64,000 nt of DNA from Luminiphilus syltensis NOR5-1B (GTDB lineage: Bacteria; Pseudomonadota; Gammaproteobacteria; Pseudomonadales; Halieaceae), in NCBI RefSeq assembly GCF_000158175.1, contig NZ_DS999411.1, forward strand, positions 1,650,964-1,714,963, in the 5' to 3' direction. The notes beneath the pieces were generated by a model that saw only the letters and a program-made list of their open reading frames with translations, made no database searches and had not been told where the DNA came from. Both the position numbers and the translations under genes were made by a program. Of this stretch, positions 60,347 through 64,000 are shown piece by piece; the first letter of the stretch is position 1; the number at the start of each line of letters is the position of its first letter.

Positions 60347-63300
60347 ATGAACTTCACTGACCTGTTTATACGCCGCCCGGTACTCTCCATTGTCGTGAGT
60401 ATGGCGCTGGTGATCATCGGGCTCCGGAGTTTTCAGGAACTCACGCTGCGTGAGTATCCCGAAATCAAGTATCCGACCGTAGCGATCACCACGGTATACC
60501 CCGGTGCCAGTGGCGACGTGATTCAGGGTAATGTTACGGCACCACTGCTGGCTGAAATCGCGAAGGCAGAGGGAATTGATTACCTCGAATCAACCAGTAA
60601 TGACAGTATCTCCACGATTACTGCGCATCTTTATCCGGACCACAGTATTGATTCTGCACTACTTGAGATCAGCTCCAAAGTGGACAGGATGCGGGCAGAG
60701 CTTCCGCTGGGAACCGAGGACCCGGTTGTCGAAAAAGGATCGGCTTTTCTCGATAGCGTGCTTTATATGGCTTTCAATGGCGATAGCCTGACCGAGTCAG
60801 AAATCACCGAATACGTCAGGCGTGTGGTCATTCCCCAGTTCAGTACCTTGCCCGGAGTCAGTTCTGCGACCCTTGCGGGGAATCGTGAATTTACTATGCG
60901 TATCTGGCTTGACGCCGATCGTATGGCGGCTTTCGATATCACGGCCGGTCAGGTCAGTCGCGCCATCCGCGAGAATAACTTCCCGGGGATCGCGGGTCGC
61001 ATTAAGGGCGCCTTCCGCCAATTCAATGTCACACCAGAGACTAATCTTGAGACCGTAGAAGAATTCCAGTCGTTAATCGTCAAAACCGATAATAACGGTA
61101 TTGTCCGGCTGAAGGATGTCGCAACGGTAGAGATGGGCCCGGCACAGAGCGACTCCCTGATGATGGAGGGGGGCAAGCCTGCGGTGCTGGTGCGTATCGG
61201 AGCGAGTCTGGGTGCCAATCCGCTCGATGTGGTTGATCGTGCTTACGAGCAGCTCGAGTCGATTGAGGAGCAACTGCCGGAGGGGATGTCGGTCAAAATT
61301 ACATTTGATCCGACCAAGTCGATTCGCAGCTCAATCAATGAAGTGATCAAGACCATTATCGAAGCGAGCTTGATTGTGATCGTGGTGGTGTTCCTGTTTC
61401 TCGGATCACCGCGCGCGGTATCGATTCCACTGGTCACCATACCGCTGTCTTTGATCGGTGTGTGCATCGGCATTTTCGCGCTCGGGTTTACCCTGAATCT
61501 ACTCACGCTGCTGGCGATGGTGCTTGCGATTGGCCTCGTGGTCGATGACGCCATCGTCGTGGTCGAGAATATCCAGCGCCATATCGAACAGGGGCAGGAG
61601 CCAATGGAGGCGGCAATAGAGGGTGCGCGGGAGATCGCATTCCCTGTGGTTGCGATGACCTTGACCCTTGCGGCGGTATACGCACCGATTGGTCTCATTG
61701 GAGGATTGAGTGGCGCGCTTTTTTCGGAGTTCGCGTTTGCGCTGGCGGGGGCGGTGGTTATCTCGGGGATTGTCGCGCTGACCTTGTCACCGATGATGTG
61801 CTCCAAAATTCTTGTAGCCGGCTCCTCAGAACGCGGTCTCGCTGCCTGGCTCGATAAAAACTTTGACTGGCTGCAGCAGCGCTATCGCAGCGTGTTGAAA
61901 GTAACGCTCAATGCCAAAGCATCGATACTGGTCTTTGTCGGTCTTGTCTTCGTGGCTTTATATTTTCTTTACACCGCCATCCCTGAGGAGCTTGCTCCCA
62001 CGGAGGATCAGAATGTCTTGATTTCAGTGGGATCAGGGCCACCGAACAGTACGATTGACGAAACCATGCAAAACTTGCCCAAGCTCGAGGCGCAGCTGGA
62101 GCAGCTACCCGAGTATGACAGCAGTTTCGTTTTCGCCGGCTTTCAAAGCCCGAATACATTGGTGTCGTTTGTAATGCTGAGTAATTCAGAGGAACGCGAG
62201 CGGGGTATCCAGGAAGTCCTACAGGCGGTGATGATGGGAACCAGCCAGATCCCGGGTATGCGCTTCAGTGCATTTCCATTTTCGTCTTTCCCCGGGGCAG
62301 CACCGGATCTCCCGATTAAATTTGTACTCTCCAGCACCGGCTCCCATGAACTGGTGAATCAGATCGCCGAACAGATGGTGGGCGGCGTCATGACCAGCGG
62401 TGCCTTTGTCTATGCAGACAGTTCACTCAAATATGAAATGCCCCGCGTTCGTCTGGAGATTGACCGTGATAAGGCCTCCCAACTCGGCATCTCGATGGCG
62501 GCCATTACAGAAGTACTGGCGGCGTTTTTGAGCGAGAGCGATTCGGGTACCTTCACGATCAACAATGACAGCTACGACATCATCCTTCAGGTCGGATCAA
62601 AGCAGCGAGATGCCGTCAGGGATATGCTGGATTATCACGTCAGCACGGCGTCCAACATGACAGTGCCCTTGTCGACTGTGGTGAATTTACGCGAAGAGGT
62701 GGTTCCCAATGCATTGACCCAATACCAACAACTCAACTCTACAACCATCAGCGCCTTGATGGCCCCAGGCGTTACGATTGGCGACGGCATCGCCATCTTC
62801 GAAGACCTTGCAGCGAAGACACTGCCTTCGGGCTTTGACTACGCGTTTTTGGGTAAGTCCAAGCAGTTCATCGAGGAAGGCAACAAAATGATGTTCACGT
62901 TTATGTTTTCCTTTCTCATCATCTATCTTGTGCTTGCCGCGCAATTCGAAAGCTTTACCGATCCCATGATTGTTCTGATCAGTGTTCCCCTGTCGATTTG
63001 TGGCGGTTTGGTACCGCTAGCGATGGGCTACGGAACTATCAATATTTATACCCAGGTGGGACTGCTGACGCTCATCGGGTTGATCAGTAAGCACGGCATT
63101 CTTATCGTCGATTTCGCGAACAAGCTGCGTGAAAGCAAGCAGCTGTCTATCCCCGATGCGGTCGAGGAGGCCGCCGCGGTTCGCCTGCGCCCGATTCTCA
63201 TGACGACCGCGGCGATGGTGTTTGGCGTACTTCCCTTGTTGCTCGCGACGGGGTCTGGATCGGAGGCACGCTTCAGTATTGGCGTTGTGATCTTCTTTGG

Positions 63301-63388
63301 TATGTCTGTGGGTACGTTATTCACGCTCTTCGTTGTGCCGACGGTTTATACGCTGCTCGCACGGAGAAATCGTTCGGGTAGCGTGTAG
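60347..63388 (+). CDS. RND multidrug efflux permease (HAE-1 type)
   Basis: The 1013-residue inner-membrane pump opens with FTDLFIRRPVLSIVVSMALV and VAITTVYPGASGDVIQGNV, the usual HAE-1 start. The helix-4 Asp pair is in LAIGLVVDDAIVVVENIQRH. The second half has GLLTLIGLISKHGILIVDFA. It is shorter than AcrB (about 1049 residues) and closer in layout to MexF/VexF-like pumps. Export of hydrophobic compounds is likely but the range is unknown. Confidence 0.94.
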   Translation: MNFTDLFIRRPVLSIVVSMALVIIGLRSFQELTLREYPEIKYPTVAITTVYPGASGDVIQGNVTAPLLAEIAKAEGIDYLESTSNDSISTITAHLYPDHSIDSALLEISSKVDRMRAELPLGTEDPVVEKGSAFLDSVLYMAFNGDSLTESEITEYVRRVVIPQFSTLPGVSSATLAGNREFTMRIWLDADRMAAFDITAGQVSRAIRENNFPGIAGRIKGAFRQFNVTPETNLETVEEFQSLIVKTDNNGIVRLKDVATVEMGPAQSDSLMMEGGKPAVLVRIGASLGANPLDVVDRAYEQLESIEEQLPEGMSVKITFDPTKSIRSSINEVIKTIIEASLIVIVVVFLFLGSPRAVSIPLVTIPLSLIGVCIGIFALGFTLNLLTLLAMVLAIGLVVDDAIVVVENIQRHIEQGQEPMEAAIEGAREIAFPVVAMTLTLAAVYAPIGLIGGLSGALFSEFAFALAGAVVISGIVALTLSPMMCSKILVAGSSERGLAAWLDKNFDWLQQRYRSVLKVTLNAKASILVFVGLVFVALYFLYTAIPEELAPTEDQNVLISVGSGPPNSTIDETMQNLPKLEAQLEQLPEYDSSFVFAGFQSPNTLVSFVMLSNSEERERGIQEVLQAVMMGTSQIPGMRFSAFPFSSFPGAAPDLPIKFVLSSTGSHELVNQIAEQMVGGVMTSGAFVYADSSLKYEMPRVRLEIDRDKASQLGISMAAITEVLAAFLSESDSGTFTINNDSYDIILQVGSKQRDAVRDMLDYHVSTASNMTVPLSTVVNLREEVVPNALTQYQQLNSTTISALMAPGVTIGDGIAIFEDLAAKTLPSGFDYAFLGKSKQFIEEGNKMMFTFMFSFLIIYLVLAAQFESFTDPMIVLISVPLSICGGLVPLAMGYGTINIYTQVGLLTLIGLISKHGILIVDFANKLRESKQLSIPDAVEEAAAVRLRPILMTTAAMVFGVLPLLLATGSGSEARFSIGVVIFFGMSVGTLFTLFVVPTVYTLLARRNRSGSV

Positions 63389-63472
63389 CCCTGCCCTTGA
63401 CCGCGTTGCCCCCTTGGTCTTTGCGCCAACGCTTTTTGGGCTCTGGGAATCCAGATCGGTACTATCCAGGCT

Positions 63473-63496
63473 TTAGACCAAAGTGCGCCGGTCTAA
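63473..63496. other. Hairpin in the convergent gap after the RND permease
   Basis: An inverted repeat TTAGACC / GGTCTAA with a 10-base loop lies about 85 bases after the permease stop. There is no T-run, so a terminator role is weakly supported. Confidence 0.4.
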
Positions 63497-63606
63497 GGTG
63501 CACGGTTAAGTGCTGCCCGGCGCACAGAAGGCCGCATGGTTCCGATGTGGGTGACCGTTCCTTCTAGAGACGCGCTTTGTATCACGCGCGACTCAAAGGA
63601 TTGGGA

Positions 63607-64000
63607 TCAACGCCGCGGCTCGGGCTGGATCGTCTTGAGTTTGATAGCATGGGCCCATCGCTCTGGCATCAGCCACAAGGCTCTGAAAAACGTCTTAGCG
63701 AATTTCCCGGAGAGGTAGCGGTGTCGCGGCGAGCGGGCGATGAGCGCATGCTCCAGATCTTTGACGGTCACTGCCGGGTCATCGGCAATACGCTCGAGAT
63801 TGGGTGTGTTGACCGCAATATACTCGTTCAGCCAGTCGGCGGGATAGGCCTGCTGCCAACTGCCATTGGGGTCCTCGCGTTGTTGCGCCTCCCAGGTCGG
63901 TCGGTGTGACTCAAAAAACTGCATAACCAGTGGCGTTTTCATGGTCGATGGATTCACCACGCTTACCGAGACATCCCAAAACGATAATTCCATACGCAAT
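63607..64000 (-). CDS. C-terminal part of a short-chain dehydrogenase (partial)
   Basis: Only the last 131 codons are in the window; the N-terminal Rossmann part and the catalytic Tyr-Lys lie beyond the right edge. The visible frame starts LRMELSFWDVSVSVVNPSTM, the strand after the active-site helix in SDR enzymes, with the P/S residues that contact NAD(P). It ends in a membrane-associating helix (FAKTFFRALWLMPERWAHAI) like those of retinol- and hydroxysteroid-type SDRs. It is convergent with the RND operon. Confidence 0.75.
   Translation of the reverse strand, partial: LRMELSFWDVSVSVVNPSTMKTPLVMQFFESHRPTWEAQQREDPNGSWQQAYPADWLNEYIAVNTPNLERIADDPAVTVKDLEHALIARSPRHRYLSGKFAKTFFRALWLMPERWAHAIKLKTIQPEPRR

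Overview
The window reads as ordinary chromosome of a marine gammaproteobacterium, about 55-60% GC by eye. The best fit is the Halieaceae (OM60/NOR5) or a neighbouring Cellvibrionales lineage. The placement is an inference from three things: a gammaproteobacterial gene order (psd, rsgA, orn, queG, tsaE, amiB, mutL, miaA, hfq, hflX, hflK, hflC, hisZ, purA) with hisZ before purA as in pseudomonads; TonB-dependent receptors and PQQ-type enzymes; and two RND pumps. No tRNA, rRNA, CRISPR array, insertion sequence or prophage was recognised.

Positions 1-9940 (minus strand) hold at least nine tightly packed genes for what looks like one envelope machine. It has a TolQ/MotA-type channel, a left-edge fragment whose N-terminus resembles MotB/TolR, a degenerate actin/Hsp70-like protein, a PEGA plus sulfatase-modifying-factor-like membrane protein, a TPR membrane protein, two lipoproteins, a small secreted protein and a periplasmic TPR protein ending in a TonB-like domain. 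I do not recognise it as a named system, and it is the best candidate here for something undescribed.

Positions 10084-21727 are housekeeping genes: a thioesterase, gamma-glutamyltransferase, pdxH, cinA, an orphan ParA, cysH, asnS, RNase II and a PIN-PhoH protein. Positions 21755-37645 are the conserved psd-to-purA block. It lacks nnr and the glycine tRNAs found there in E. coli, and carries an extra outer-membrane beta-rich protein between psd and rsgA. A YdcF-like protein, a short AraC-type regulator, an M48 peptidase with a TerB-like tail and LemA follow (37655-41665).

Positions 41849-45835 are the ATP-grasp / alpha-E / transglutaminase / Anbu proteasome-like cluster, then phosphoglucomutase. 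Positions 47665-51894 (minus) encode an RND permease and its adaptor; the adaptor is split by a one-base frameshift. After a 0.7 kb AT-richer gap, 52616-58921 (plus) encodes a TonB-dependent receptor (also frameshifted), a cytochrome c/PQQ-propeller dehydrogenase, an NTF2-like protein and a double-VOC protein, all with export signals. A second RND adaptor/permease pair (59252-63388) follows. The window ends inside a minus-strand short-chain dehydrogenase.

A 51-base sequence occurs twice (23815-23865 and 47604-47654), each time between two convergent genes. Functional statements rest on reading motifs and on knowledge of families; no database search was run.
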